Source: Halobacteriales archaeon YIM A00010
GTDB taxonomy: Archaea; Halobacteriota; Halobacteria; Halobacteriales; Haloarculaceae
Reading direction: 5' to 3'
Length of the DNA stretch: 64,000 nt
NCBI GenBank assembly: GCA_025041175.1
Contig: JAKCFJ010000006.1
Location: forward strand, 155,326 to 219,325
This document shows positions 45,026-54,866 of this stretch, piece by piece (the first letter of the stretch is position 1; each line of letters begins with the position of its first letter). Both the position numbers and the translations under genes were made by a program. The notes under the pieces were generated by a model. It ran no database searches. It saw only the letters and a list, made by a program, of their open reading frames with translations, and was not told where the DNA came from.

Positions 45026-46153
45026 ATGTCACAATTGAGGGTTACAAACCTCGAAAAGAGCTACGACGATGAAGTTGCCGCGGCAGGTCTCAGTATAGAA
45101 CTAAAGAAAGGTGAGTTTAAGACGCTACTTGGCCCGTCCGGATGCGGGAAAACGACGACGTTGCGGTGCATTGCAGGCCTCGAAGAACCCGATGGCGGTG
45201 AAATGTATATCAACGACAAGCTGGTTTCATCACCGGGCGACGGCGTGCATACTCCGTCGAACAAACGTGACATCGGGATGGTGTTCCAGTCCTACGCGGT
45301 GTGGCCCCACATGACCGTTGCGGAGAATATCCGCTTCCCTCTGGACGAGCAAAATATCGGGACAAAACAGGAGCGAAAACAGCAGGTCGCGGACATGGTC
45401 GAAACGATCGGATTGGAGGTCCACGCCGATGACCTAGCCTCGAATCTGAGCGGCGGACAGCAACAACGCGTGGCCCTGGCCCGAGCGCTGATCACCGACC
45501 CCGAACTCCTCTTGCTCGACGAACCGCTGTCCAACCTGGACGCAAAACTCCGGCGCGAGATGCGCAACGAGATCAAGGCTCTCGCCAACGAACTGGACAT
45601 TACCGTCCTCTACGTCACCCACTCGCAGGACGAGGCTCTCTACCTCTCCGACAAGATCGCACTGATGAACGATGGGAACATCGTCGAAGAGGGCACTCCC
45701 AGTGCGGTTCTTTCGGATCCCGAGAAACTGTTTACGATGAACTTCATGGGGCGATGTAACATGATTTCAGGAACGGTGGAGGCTGCTAATTCACCGATCG
45801 TCGTCGACTCTCCCCTCGGGTCGATCAAGGCCTCTTCGGACAAGCGTTTCTCCGAGAGAGATGAAGTCTTCGTGGCATTCCGTCCGCAACATGCTCTCAT
45901 CAAAACTCCCGAAACTGCCGCCAACGCCGGAGTTGACAGACTGGAATTCAATGGCACCATCGAACGAACCGGCCTGACACAGGAGATGGTCGAATATTTG
46001 GTCGACATTCAGGGAGTATCGGTGACCATTCTCTCCCAGAACGACAAGCTCTACGAGGAAGGTGATGAGGTAGACATCGTTGTCGCACGGGACAAAATCA
46101 AACTATATCTGAGTGATGGCGCGGAGAAGAGTGACTTGACGATCGCCGCGTAA
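45026..46153 (+). CDS. ABC transporter ATP-binding protein
   Basis: 375 aa. Walker A GPSGCGKTTT, Q-loop VFQSYAVWPHMT, signature LSGGQQQRVALARAL, Walker B LLLLDEPLSNLD and the switch His in YVTHSQDEA are all present, followed by a C-terminal TOBE-like domain (about 250-370) as in the CUT1/Fe3+/polyamine class. It energises the importer whose binding protein and permease are encoded divergently. It uses its own promoter. Confidence 0.95.
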   Translation: MSQLRVTNLEKSYDDEVAAAGLSIELKKGEFKTLLGPSGCGKTTTLRCIAGLEEPDGGEMYINDKLVSSPGDGVHTPSNKRDIGMVFQSYAVWPHMTVAENIRFPLDEQNIGTKQERKQQVADMVETIGLEVHADDLASNLSGGQQQRVALARALITDPELLLLDEPLSNLDAKLRREMRNEIKALANELDITVLYVTHSQDEALYLSDKIALMNDGNIVEEGTPSAVLSDPEKLFTMNFMGRCNMISGTVEAANSPIVVDSPLGSIKASSDKRFSERDEVFVAFRPQHALIKTPETAANAGVDRLEFNGTIERTGLTQEMVEYLVDIQGVSVTILSQNDKLYEEGDEVDIVVARDKIKLYLSDGAEKSDLTIAA

Positions 46154-46304
46154 GGACTGCGATTTGACTGAGCGAATGTTCTTTTTTCCACCTCCCTTTC
46201 CGACGATGTTCACCGTATTTCCTGAACTCGGCGTCTACACGTGAAGAGTTGGAATCGAACGGGGATAGAATCCTGCCACAGGAGCCGTTCCGTAGAACGA
46301 CTCC

Positions 46305-46784
46305 TCACTTTGTCGCGTGGTAGTACTTGAAGAGTCCGCCGGCGTCGTAGATTGACTGGACGACGTCGTCCAGCGGTTCGAATTCGACATCTCGACCGGT
46401 AGTATGGTTCTGGATGACACCGTTACCGAGGCCGATCTCTATTTCGTCCTCCTCCGAAACGTGCTCGGTCACGCCGGGGCAGGTTAGGGCTGGGAGTCCA
46501 ATGTTGACGGAATTCCGGTAGTATATTCGTGCGAAGGATTCGGCGACCACCGCACTGATGCCGGCTTCCTGAATGGCTCTAGGTGCAGTTTCACGGCTGC
46601 TTCCTGAACCGAAGTGCTCGCCGGCCACGATGATGTCGCCCTCATCGACTTCCGCGGCGAAGTTCGGTCGTACGGGACTCATCAGGATGTCGGTGAGGTC
46701 TGCACCGACGTAATCGCTCCCCCGTGGAGTGATGATGTCTGTGTTAATCTCGTCGCCGAAGACGTATGCCGTTCCACGCATCAT
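46305..46784 (-). CDS. Aconitase-family hydratase, small subunit (LeuD-like)
   Basis: 159 aa from ATG 46784; the longer open frame back to 46958 overlaps the large-subunit gene. It has the swivel-domain signatures NTDIITPRGSDYVG and VAGEHFGSGSSRETAPRAIQ, and FARIYYRNSVNIGLPAL. The start overlaps the stop of the large subunit (TGATG), so the two are translationally coupled. With the large subunit it forms a stereospecific hydro-lyase. Confidence 0.92.
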   Translation of the reverse strand: MMRGTAYVFGDEINTDIITPRGSDYVGADLTDILMSPVRPNFAAEVDEGDIIVAGEHFGSGSSRETAPRAIQEAGISAVVAESFARIYYRNSVNIGLPALTCPGVTEHVSEEDEIEIGLGNGVIQNHTTGRDVEFEPLDDVVQSIYDAGGLFKYYHATK

Positions 46785-48028
46785 CAGACCGCCCCCGGTG
46801 GCGTGATACGGCCCGTGATCGCCGATGCCGCAGCGGTTTCCGGGCTCGACAGGTAGATCTCCGACGTTTCGCTTCCCATTCTCCCCTTGAAGTTCCGGTT
46901 TTGCGCCGCGAGGCATACCTCCTCCTCGCCAAGCACGCCCGAAGCGAACCCGATACACGCACCGCAGGTGGCGTTCGTCACGGTCGCACCTGCCTCGTTG
47001 AATATCTCGATCAGTCCCTCCCGGGCGGCGCGCGTGAATACTTCGCGTGTGGCCGGGGTGATGATGAGTCGGGTACCTGGTGCGACTTCCTTCCCGTCGA
47101 GGACGGCCGCGGCCCGGGATAGATCTTCGTACTTCCCGTGCGTACAGGTCCCGATGAACACCTGATCCAGCTCCACGTTGGTGACCTCATCGACGTCGAC
47201 GACATTTCCGACTCGGTGGGGTTTGGAAACTTTTGGATGGAGCTCAGACGCGTCGAAATGGTAGGTCGCCTCGTAGTCGACGTCATCGTCAGCCCTCACT
47301 GGTTCGTATGGTTTGTCGGTCCGCTCATCAACGTAATCGGTGACCATTGAGTCGACGGGCGTAAATCCGAACTTGCCGCCTAGTTCGATCGCCATGTTCG
47401 ACAGGACCATGCGTTCGTCTAGCGGCAGCGATTCGATGGCGGGCCCCGTGTACTCAATCGCCTTGTACCGGGCAACGTCGGTTCCGTACTCTCCGGCGAT
47501 GTAGAGCACCAGATCCTTTGCGGAGGTGTACTCGGGAAATTCGCCAGTGACATGGAACCGAATGGTCTCCGGTACGCGGAGCCAGGCCTGCCCCGTCGCT
47601 GAGATGTAGGCGATATCAGTCTTTCCGACGCCAGTTCCAGCGGCTCCGAACGCTCCATAGGTTACAGAGTGAGAGTCCGCGGCCACGATCAATTCTCCCG
47701 GACGGACGTGCCCATTCTCTGGCAACACCTCGTGGCCGATCCCGTGACCGACGTCATAGAAGTGTTCGATCACCTGCTCCTCGACGAACTGGCGTGCTTG
47801 CGATTTCTCGTTGGCCTCGTCAATAGACTCCTGAGACCCATGGTCGTTGACCACTACGATCTTCGACGGGTCCCACACCTCCTCAATCCCTTCTTCCTCG
47901 AAGATCGGAAGGACACGGGCCGGAGACGTCCGGTGGAGATCCACATCCGCGAACACGTGGTCCCCGGGGACCACGTTCGGTGATCCCGATGCTCTGGATA
48001 GTATCTTCTCTGCTATGGTACGACCCAT
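46784..48028 (-). CDS. Aconitase-family hydratase, large subunit (LeuC-like)
   Basis: 414 aa from ATG 48028, chosen because TTAAATA (about 48051-48057) lies 26 bp ahead; longer starts add 18 residues. The three [4Fe-4S] Cys are in GTCTHGK and TCGACIGF, and the substrate residues in VAADSHSVTYGAFGA. Two-subunit enzymes of this type include isopropylmalate, citramalate, homoaconitate and dimethylmaleate hydratases. Since no leucine genes are nearby and a lyase-type aldolase follows, a catabolic 2-hydroxy acid hydratase is more likely than leucine synthesis. Exact substrate unknown. Confidence 0.9.
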   Translation of the reverse strand: MGRTIAEKILSRASGSPNVVPGDHVFADVDLHRTSPARVLPIFEEEGIEEVWDPSKIVVVNDHGSQESIDEANEKSQARQFVEEQVIEHFYDVGHGIGHEVLPENGHVRPGELIVAADSHSVTYGAFGAAGTGVGKTDIAYISATGQAWLRVPETIRFHVTGEFPEYTSAKDLVLYIAGEYGTDVARYKAIEYTGPAIESLPLDERMVLSNMAIELGGKFGFTPVDSMVTDYVDERTDKPYEPVRADDDVDYEATYHFDASELHPKVSKPHRVGNVVDVDEVTNVELDQVFIGTCTHGKYEDLSRAAAVLDGKEVAPGTRLIITPATREVFTRAAREGLIEIFNEAGATVTNATCGACIGFASGVLGEEEVCLAAQNRNFKGRMGSETSEIYLSSPETAAASAITGRITPPGAV

Positions 48029-48166
48029 GATGGTAATGACAGTATCTGCGTATTTAACCCTGATCATAGATTCACCAATCAAACCAGTCTCACACTGATC
48101 GGAAGAAAGTGGATACCGCGGCCTGAATTTGCGCTCTGCCGACTGGACGGTGGCTCGTAGCGAACT

Positions 48167-48937
48167 CTACAGCTGGTCAAGTCGTCGTTTGAGCGTCTCC
48201 TGCGCCGCCTCCAACTCCCCGCCGATGCGGAGGATCTGATACCCGTCGTCTACTGCGTCCTGAGCGGTTTTTGGGTCGTGGGCAACGCAACCGACGGGGA
48301 CGCCGGCTTCGAGGCTCTGGCCGCGAATTGACTCCATCTGCCGGTGAACGTTGGGATGGTTCTTATCATTCGGGTGTCCCATCTGAACGGAGAGGTCTGA
48401 CTGGCCGATGAATATGAAACCGAGTTCCGGGACAGAGAGGATCGCATCAAGATCATCTACTGCCGTCGTCTTTTCGATCATCACCCCGAGGCAAACTTGT
48501 TCATCCTCGGTTTGAATGTACTCTTCTGCATGACCCCAGTTACTGGCGCGACCACTGGCTTTTCCGCGTTCGCCAGGTTTCCCATCGTAACGGAAACGGG
48601 TCGCTTTCACAGCCTCCCGAACCTCCGATGCGCTATCGACGCGTGGAATCAAAATGTTCCTCACGCCAGCGTCGAGAATTTTCCTGATGAGTGGTGGATT
48701 GACAGACGGCAACCGGACGAATAGTTCCGTTCCACCGACCTCCGCTGCTCGCGTCAGATCTTCGAAAAGCGCACTGTCGTAGGGGCTCGGCCCTGCGTGT
48801 TCGAAGTCAAGCCAGACGAAATCAAGGCCCAGTTCGCCGTAGATCTCGATGACGGTTGGGGAGAACATCGTCGAACGTGCCCCGAAGACGGTGTTCCCTT
48901 GCTCGATACTCTCCCGTAGTGGGTTATGCTGCTCCAT
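48167..48937 (-). CDS. HpcH/HpaI-type aldolase/lyase
   Basis: 256 aa from ATG 48937; an AT-rich TATA-like stretch (about 48965) lies some 28 bp ahead. Motifs of class II pyruvate aldolases are VWLDFEHAGPSPYDS, LFVRLPSVNPPLIRKILDAG, GVMIEKTTAVDDLDAIL (metal-binding Glu) and FIFIGQSDLSVQMG (second metal Asp). It cleaves 4-hydroxy-2-oxo acids or related compounds into pyruvate/oxaloacetate and an aldehyde or keto acid. It lies 138 bp upstream of the hydratase genes on the same strand, which suggests consecutive steps. Confidence 0.92.
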   Translation of the reverse strand: MEQHNPLRESIEQGNTVFGARSTMFSPTVIEIYGELGLDFVWLDFEHAGPSPYDSALFEDLTRAAEVGGTELFVRLPSVNPPLIRKILDAGVRNILIPRVDSASEVREAVKATRFRYDGKPGERGKASGRASNWGHAEEYIQTEDEQVCLGVMIEKTTAVDDLDAILSVPELGFIFIGQSDLSVQMGHPNDKNHPNVHRQMESIRGQSLEAGVPVGCVAHDPKTAQDAVDDGYQILRIGGELEAAQETLKRRLDQL

Positions 48938-49673
48938 TGGTCTATCTGTACAACTGGGCTGCGATATAATATAGATTCTGGAGAAGGACGATGATGCTAT
49001 TCGGACGAAAAAGGAGAGAGTGTTAGGATGAGACACTCGAATTCGGTCGATCCACAGAAATAGCACGAGCCGAGATCTATCATGTCGGGACGACCCGGCT
49101 CAGTGACGATGGCAGTAAAATCGGCATAGGAGAACGTGTCCCTGAGGCTCCGCGATCCATTATTATCCGGTCTGGAGAACAGGGAATTAAGCGCATCGGA
49201 GTCAACCAATTCGGAGGAGGTAGGAAATTCAGAACTGACTGCCTCGTAGCCTCAGATCTAGAAGCGACGATACTCGTCATTGGCTCGGTCGTCCAGATCA
49301 ATGGTGGTTTCGATTGAATGAAGGCTGTCGACTATCGGGTCGGTTTCGAGAGACTCACCAGACATCAATACATTGTTTGCGACAGAGTGTCATAGAAATC
49401 ACGGCTTCGCATGGGCTACGTCGATTCGTGAGACGCTGGCTTCTTGTGATCGCTCACACTCAGACTGAGCTTTCTACGAAAGAGAGAACAAGAGGAATTC
49501 TTAGCTCAGGAATACGACCAGTACAGAGTGTAGACCAAAATAGGGTGCGTGTGTACCAACCATGTCTGAAAGCTGATCCGGACGACATGGGGAAAGGTGA
49601 TAGACGTGTCTACAGAAGCCGCTGGTATGAAGACACGAGGATGGACTGTTTCTGATGACAGCCTCACTGGCAC
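48938..49673. other. Spacer of about 735 bp, possibly decayed coding sequence
   Basis: No intact gene. A long plus-strand open stretch without a clear start (about 49022-49318; for example EIARAEIYHVGTTRLSDDGS) looks protein-like but I do not recognise it. Confidence 0.35.
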
Positions 49674-50039
49674 CTAATCGTCGTCGGAGACGGCCTGAAA
49701 CCGCCGGCCGTCGGGATCCCGGAAGTTACAGATGGTTCGGCCTGTCTTATCGACGTAGTAGGGATCCACGACTCTCTCGACGCCCGCCTCACGGAGGTCC
49801 TCGGCAGCGGCCTCGGTATCGTCGACCCCGAACGCAATGTGGTTGATTCCGGGAACTTCCTCGTCCTCGACGGTGTGAATCTCGAAGATCGGGCCGTCAC
49901 CGTCAACGGGTTCGAGTTCGTAGGATTTGCCGTGATGTTCTGTCTGGCGCAGTTCCTGGTAGCCGAGTTTCTTGAAAAACTCAGCCATCTCTTCGGCGTC
50001 GCTCGCTTCAATCTCGATATGATCTATCTTTCCAAGCAC
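49674..50039 (-). CDS. Single-domain VOC (glyoxalase/dioxygenase-fold) protein
   Basis: 121 aa, one beta-alpha-beta-beta-beta module pair. Potential metal ligands are the His in IDHIEIEASD, the Glu in FEIHTVED, the His in INHIAFGVDD and the Glu/Asp region NFRDPDGRRFQA. It could be a lactoylglutathione-lyase-like isomerase, an epimerase or a small dioxygenase. It is followed by a promoter-like AT-rich region and lies next to the iclR gene, so it probably belongs to the same regulon. Confidence 0.85.
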   Translation of the reverse strand: MLGKIDHIEIEASDAEEMAEFFKKLGYQELRQTEHHGKSYELEPVDGDGPIFEIHTVEDEEVPGINHIAFGVDDTEAAAEDLREAGVERVVDPYYVDKTGRTICNFRDPDGRRFQAVSDDD

Positions 50040-50205
50040 ATTACTACTTCACTCGCACTCTATAATATTTCTTTCGTACTTTACGCCGGAACACGACGTG
50101 GGTGTGGGCCGCAAGCTATGACCAGTCAGACAGCTATCGCTGCTGCCGTGCGTAACAACAGGACCCGACAGTTGAACAGCGGTGGTATTCGCTTGTGGAC
50201 GGAGG

Positions 50206-51003
50206 TCAAAGCAACCGCGAGCGAGCGATGTTGTGTTCGAGTTCGTTGACGAAGCTAAGGAGGGTGGACTTGATTTCTTCGTCCACAGGATCTCCCTTCA
50301 AGCGGTGATGAGGACCAGTAACCGAACATGCCCCGAGAGGTCTCCCGTCGGGCATGACTGGTGCTGCGATAGCCCTGAGTCCCTCGACACTCTCACCGAT
50401 GTTGTAAGCGTAGCCCCGTTCCCGAACTGTCGCCAGCTCGTCGCAAAGGGTGTCCATGTCGGTAATGGTGTTGTTGGTTACCTGGGGCAGGGATTGGTTC
50501 TCGAAGAGTGTCTCAACTTCCTCCCGGGTTCGCTGAGCCAAGAGACACTTGCCTGCGGAGGTGATGTGTGGGTAGCGCCGGTCGCCGATGCGCGTTCGCG
50601 TTGAAATCCCACGATCTCCCGTCTCCCGGAATAATGTTGTCGTGCGGTCGTCCTCGAGCACAGTGTAGATACTTGTCTCGCCGGTCGCTGCGGCGAGTTC
50701 TTGCATCTTCACTTTGATCAGTCCCGATCCAGGGTGTTCATTCCGGAGGTGTCCGCCAATATCGAGATACCGGAAGCCCAGCCGGTACTGTTTCCCATCC
50801 TGCACGACGAACCGGTCCTGCTTGAGGGTCTTCAGGTGTTTGTAGACCCCACCCTTCGACATACCAACGTTAGTCGAGATCTCCGTCACCGTCGCCGGAC
50901 CGATGCTTTGCAACGCGTCGATGATGGCAAATGAAGTCTCGACGGACTTTATTGTCGGGGTATCTCCGCTTGAGTACTCATCTTTCCGTTCCTCCATGTC
51001 CAT
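50206..51003 (-). CDS. IclR-family transcriptional regulator
   Basis: 265 aa. An N-terminal winged helix (TVTEISTNVGMSKGGVYKHL, about 40-70) precedes the IclR effector domain (GDRRYPHITSAGKCLLAQ, RERGYAYNIGESVEGLRAIA, LGACSVTGPHHRL). IclR proteins control catabolic operons in answer to a small organic acid. A TTTCC-N5-GGAAA palindrome at 51034-51048 lies just upstream and could be its own operator. The remnant at 30093 derives from a close relative. Confidence 0.93.
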   Translation of the reverse strand: MDMEERKDEYSSGDTPTIKSVETSFAIIDALQSIGPATVTEISTNVGMSKGGVYKHLKTLKQDRFVVQDGKQYRLGFRYLDIGGHLRNEHPGSGLIKVKMQELAAATGETSIYTVLEDDRTTTLFRETGDRGISTRTRIGDRRYPHITSAGKCLLAQRTREEVETLFENQSLPQVTNNTITDMDTLCDELATVRERGYAYNIGESVEGLRAIAAPVMPDGRPLGACSVTGPHHRLKGDPVDEEIKSTLLSFVNELEHNIARSRLL

Positions 51004-51033
51004 ATTCTATCCTTGAGTTCAGACCAAATAGGA

Positions 51034-51048
51034 TTTCCGGTCAGGAAA
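51034..51048. promoter_or_regulatory. Candidate IclR operator
   Basis: A 15-bp palindrome TTTCC-N5-GGAAA lies 31-45 bp before the iclR start at 51003. The pattern resembles classical IclR sites (GGAAA/TTTCC half-sites). The link to this regulator is by position only. Confidence 0.45.
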
Positions 51049-52514
51049 CAATACAAGAAATCGTGTCCAGTGAGAAACGCTAGCAGACCTTCATGAATGT
51101 TAATATCGTATATCTGGAGTTGTGCTCGTGGTTTTACCCTCGTTTGCTGCTCGGAAACGTTTTCAGATTTGAACTTTTTATATAATAATTAATATATTAG
51201 GGTATACGTTGTCTTTATTTCTAAATAACACAATATATGTGGCTTCTACCTCGTGTGGATGGATAGCATATCCGAGCCTAGCAGTTTCCGAGAGCAAACA
51301 AACGAACAACAGCGGCATCGATCTGTTGTACCACGATATGATACGAGAGATAGACTGACGGTCTAAACTTTCCATCTCGAAAAATCAGAGGCGAAACTCT
51401 AGGCTCCGGCGCGCCGCTTCAAGGGCGACCGGCTTACCGAAGAATTGACCGGAACGATGCTCGATACGACGAACTGGAATTCATCATGGAGTTCTCCTGA
51501 TCGCCGCTCTTGATCGTATCGTTACAAACATACTGTTGTAAAGGAATACGAACGCACGCATCGCATGGCCTCGACCAGTACGACTATACTGAGAGATGAC
51601 GTCAGAAAGCGCGTCACCGATTGCAACCATTACGATCATGGGTTTGTAAAGGGATGTCGCGTCGATCGGACGCCTCTGTCGCAGCGACGGTGTACTCTAG
51701 GACTTGTGGTTCTCGGTCACGGCATTCCCACACAACTTCGTCGTCCACTACCTGAAGTCGGGAACGACGCTTGTTCGGCTTTCGTCGGCGTCCGTACCCC
51801 CCGGCTGTTGCGACTGCGGATAGGCAGCCGATCTTCATTACAATAGTACTCTTGTAACGGTGGAGCGTGGGCAGTTGACTGATTCAACGCTCATATGGTA
51901 ACGCCCGCAATCTGTTCGAATATACCACCCGTGAATGCATTTAGACTGGGTATATTACGCACGAAATCAATTGAGGCTACCCGAGAACTCAGACTGAGGA
52001 TCGGCGTGTTGAACGTTGAGTTCGATGATGTTCTGATCTCTCGACGCTTTCATGAATTCTCTGGCCGAAGTTAGGGATTCAGGACGACGGAACAGGGGAT
52101 GTCAGTATCACGTTCTTCGATCTCCCGCGGTACCTTGGGTTGGCCAGGAGTGCTGCCAACCAGGGCGATCGCTTCTTCGATGATGAAATCACCGCGAACG
52201 GCGGTTCCAACGATAACATCTACCTCCACCACGCAATTCGAGGCACTCTATCGCCTCGATGGTCAACAGGCGATCGGGTAGATGATGGCTGTTGCCAAGC
52301 GGTATACTCGCTCGACCGCCACACCGACGTTATGTTCGATGTCCCGACGAGTTCGAGCTGGTGGTATTGCACGCTTCGAGCACACGATTAGCAGCAGTCT
52401 CTGCCACGCAACCGCAAAATGCTGGTTCTTCCCTGCTCGAACCCTCGCCCATCACCCATCGCTTGAGGGCCGAATCATCAATAGTTTTTGTTCTGATCGA
52501 TACTATTACCGCTC
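51049..52514. other. Low-coding region with decayed fragments
   Basis: About 1.45 kb without an intact recognisable gene. A 74-aa frame (51614-51838, minus) and protein-like stretches on the minus strand (52080-52420, such as DVIVGTAVRGDFIIEEAIAL with a final stop near 52077) look like remnants with frame breaks. I cannot name them. Confidence 0.35.
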
Positions 52515-52751
52515 ATGCACACCCTCAAACTAATCTCACGTGTGTGCTTAGTGACTGCAACGTCGATTTTCGTCCTATACCTCGTCGAGCGATTCTCGGC
52601 GTCGGCACGGATACCTATCGACGTATTTTCGGTCCGGGCTACGTTGATGTTCCCGCTGTTGCTCATCATGGCATGCTTCGTCGGCGCAAGCTTCATGATT
52701 GAGGCCCACCTCGCAAGAGGTAATCGCCGTATCCGCTTCCATGAGCGATGA
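52515..52751 (+). CDS. Small membrane protein
   Basis: 78 aa with two hydrophobic segments (VCLVTATSIFVLYLV near 10-24 and LMFPLLLIMACFVGASFMI near 44-62) and a basic C-terminus. An AT-rich promoter-like stretch precedes it. Its stop overlaps the start of the M24 remnant by four bases, which may be chance. No family recognised. Confidence 0.5.
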   Translation: MHTLKLISRVCLVTATSIFVLYLVERFSASARIPIDVFSVRATLMFPLLLIMACFVGASFMIEAHLARGNRRIRFHER

Positions 52752-53044
52752 CCGGGCATGAGGAAGAACCAGCAGGCATCGAGGCGGGCCGCTCGGCGGG
52801 CGTGAAGGCGCTTTCCGGCTTCGAGCCTTTCCACCTCAGCTACGGGATCGGCGTCGAGATCTACGACCCGCCGACGATCGTCTCCAACGCCTGGACGGTT
52901 GCAGAGGAGATGGTCATGTGCGTCGAACCGCCGTATAATGAGCTCGGACACGGTGGTTTCCTGATCGAGGACGAGATCCAGGTCACGGAGGACGGTTATG
53001 AGAAGCTGACCGAGGTAGACGAGACGCTGCCGATCGTCGGGTAG
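52748..53044 (+). pseudogene. C-terminal fragment of an M24 (creatinase/Xaa-Pro) peptidase
   Basis: 98 codons read FHLSYGIGVEIYDPP, AEEMVMCVEPPYN and GGFLIEDEIQVTEDGYEKLT. This is the last third of the pita-bread fold, with the metal-binding Glu in VEP and in FLIEDE (commonly RIED). The N-terminal domain and the first metal ligands are missing, so it cannot be active. M24 proteins often accompany amino acid or amide catabolism. Confidence 0.75.
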
Positions 53045-53767
53045 CGCTGAAAGAGCTAGATCACCGAACGCTACGGCCCATCTGTCGATTGTTCTGCGGT
53101 CCACGTCGTGAGTCATGATGTGTGATACCACTATTCGATTAATTACACTCATACAACTGTAAAATAAAGTGGTGCATGTTCACAGATGGCGCAGTGGGAA
53201 TACCTGACTGCGGTCGTGATTCACCCGCTCGGTCGCATCCGTCAGTTCTCCGCAGAGCTCTGCCAGTCCGTTGCTCCGGGACCCCCACGCCGTCCAGCAG
53301 CGCTCCCCGAGCAGGAATTCCAGGACATGGCCCGCCGGTCTCGCGCGACGGCCTCCTCCGTATGGGTACTTACTTCTAACGCAGATTGTCCCGTGAGGAG
53401 GTTGGTGGCGTCTGGACCGTGCCAGCCCAGCTGAGCGCCGCGTGACCCGACCTAGTCCCGACTGTCCGCTGGAATCACCCCCCTCCCACAGGACAGCCGT
53501 TTCGGCACCGGAACCACAGTATGTCACCCCACAGACTTGTGGGCACGATGTCGGCCGCGGTGGCGGACACGGGGGCCCGAAGCATGGAAGAAGCGATGGG
53601 CGCCTGTGGCCGCTCCGACCCCGCGAGACGAGCGGTGACGGCGACTTGGCCGTCGCCATGGCGTGACAATGGAACGTACTGCCCCACAGTGGGACCGGAT
53701 GTATACGGACTCGCTCTCACTGGATTCATACCGTAGCTCTATCACGTTAGTTGACAGTCTGTCGGAT
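53045..53767. other. Spacer with no supported gene
   Basis: About 720 bp. Several overlapping open frames on both strands arise from a GC-rich stretch (53180-53660), but none shows a recognisable product or promoter. Confidence 0.35.
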
Positions 53768-53925
53768 ATGCCTGAGTGCCTGAACTGCGGTGGCCTCATG
53801 AGCGAGCAGTACATGCGGGTTTCGCGCCGACCGGCTTCGACGCGGTGCGCGTCTGTCCGAATTATCCGGATAAACCCCGTGATAGGGTCGAGATTCGTGC
53901 CGCCCGCTCGGCCCGAGAGCAATGA
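53768..53925 (+). pseudogene. Frameshifted DUF7563-like zinc-finger microprotein
   Basis: The start MPECLNCGGLMSEQYMRV matches small haloarchaeal zinc-finger proteins of the DUF7563 type. The frame then slips by one base after the GGTTT at about 53820; the next frame continues FAPTGFDAVRVCPNYPDKPR and ends REQ at a TGA (53923-53925), as the family should. The second Cys pair is reduced to CPNY. A one-base loss plus a lost Cys means a dead gene. Confidence 0.6.
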
Positions 53926-54866
53926 GGCTGCGCCACCTGTTCTGAGAGGGAGATGCGCACTGGGAGCTGAGCGTTCGGTTGTGCAGCCCACAACATATTG
54001 CAGTGTGCAGGGACGCCCCATACAGCACTGCTACCGCCGTGACGGGGGACGGACCGCGTGGCGTCCGAGCTCGCACGCGGCTGACCTGTGCGTCACCCAA
54101 TGAGCCATGATCGTTAACGGAGAGATCGACGAATACGATCGTCTTCTCGAATGAGTTTCGTGGCCGGAATGGGTGGACTGAACCACAACCGATTATCCAC
54201 AGAATCTACTTCGGAGGCGAACACGTCGCAGACTTCACTGGTTACACCATGGTCACGCATTGCTGTGACGATAGAACGTTGCGATTGAGACGGAAGCTAC
54301 TCACGCGGCGGCCGGATCATACGAAATGAGTATACTGTATGTTCTGTCGACATATTCTCCATCGTCGTTCCATGCACAGAACAACAGTAGAAATATCTAC
54401 TCGTACGAGGGGTGGGGGTGATCCTCGAAAGCGGGGTCTTGTCCTGGCTACTTCCTCGGTAGGGACAGACGCCGACAAACGCCAGAAACGAGCAGCGTCC
54501 TGCGCACGAACTGTCGCATCTCCCCTGTGGAACGCGGATCATGCCCGGCGTGAGTCGCCGTTTTGTGAGTGCGAGTTGATTCACACCGAACACGGCTTTT
54601 CTTGGTAGATGAAGTGTGTCCGACCGAGAGGACGCGAGAAAGATGCTAGGTTTGGTACTCCCGGGTACCGACGTCACTCCGCACGGACCGAGCGATACAC
54701 ACCGTGTTGGATACGCAACCACCTTTAACGGTATTTATTTCGGAGATCTCATAGATCTGCTCAGTATCACGATGACTATAGGAGTTGATCCCCCCTTGTT
54801 TGACGAGGGGTAAATGCACAGACTAGCGATGGTTCGTGTCGAGCATCCCGTAGTGTATCATGATTT
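53926..54866. other. Spacer of about 940 bp, no supported gene
   Basis: Open frames (for example 54297-54722, minus) have no recognisable product. Possible small fragments exist but nothing I can support. Confidence 0.35.

Noticed and set aside
53180..54103. Several long overlapping frames on both strands
   Set aside because: Composition biased by GC-rich sequence, no domains; only the DUF7563-like piece at 53768 is supported.
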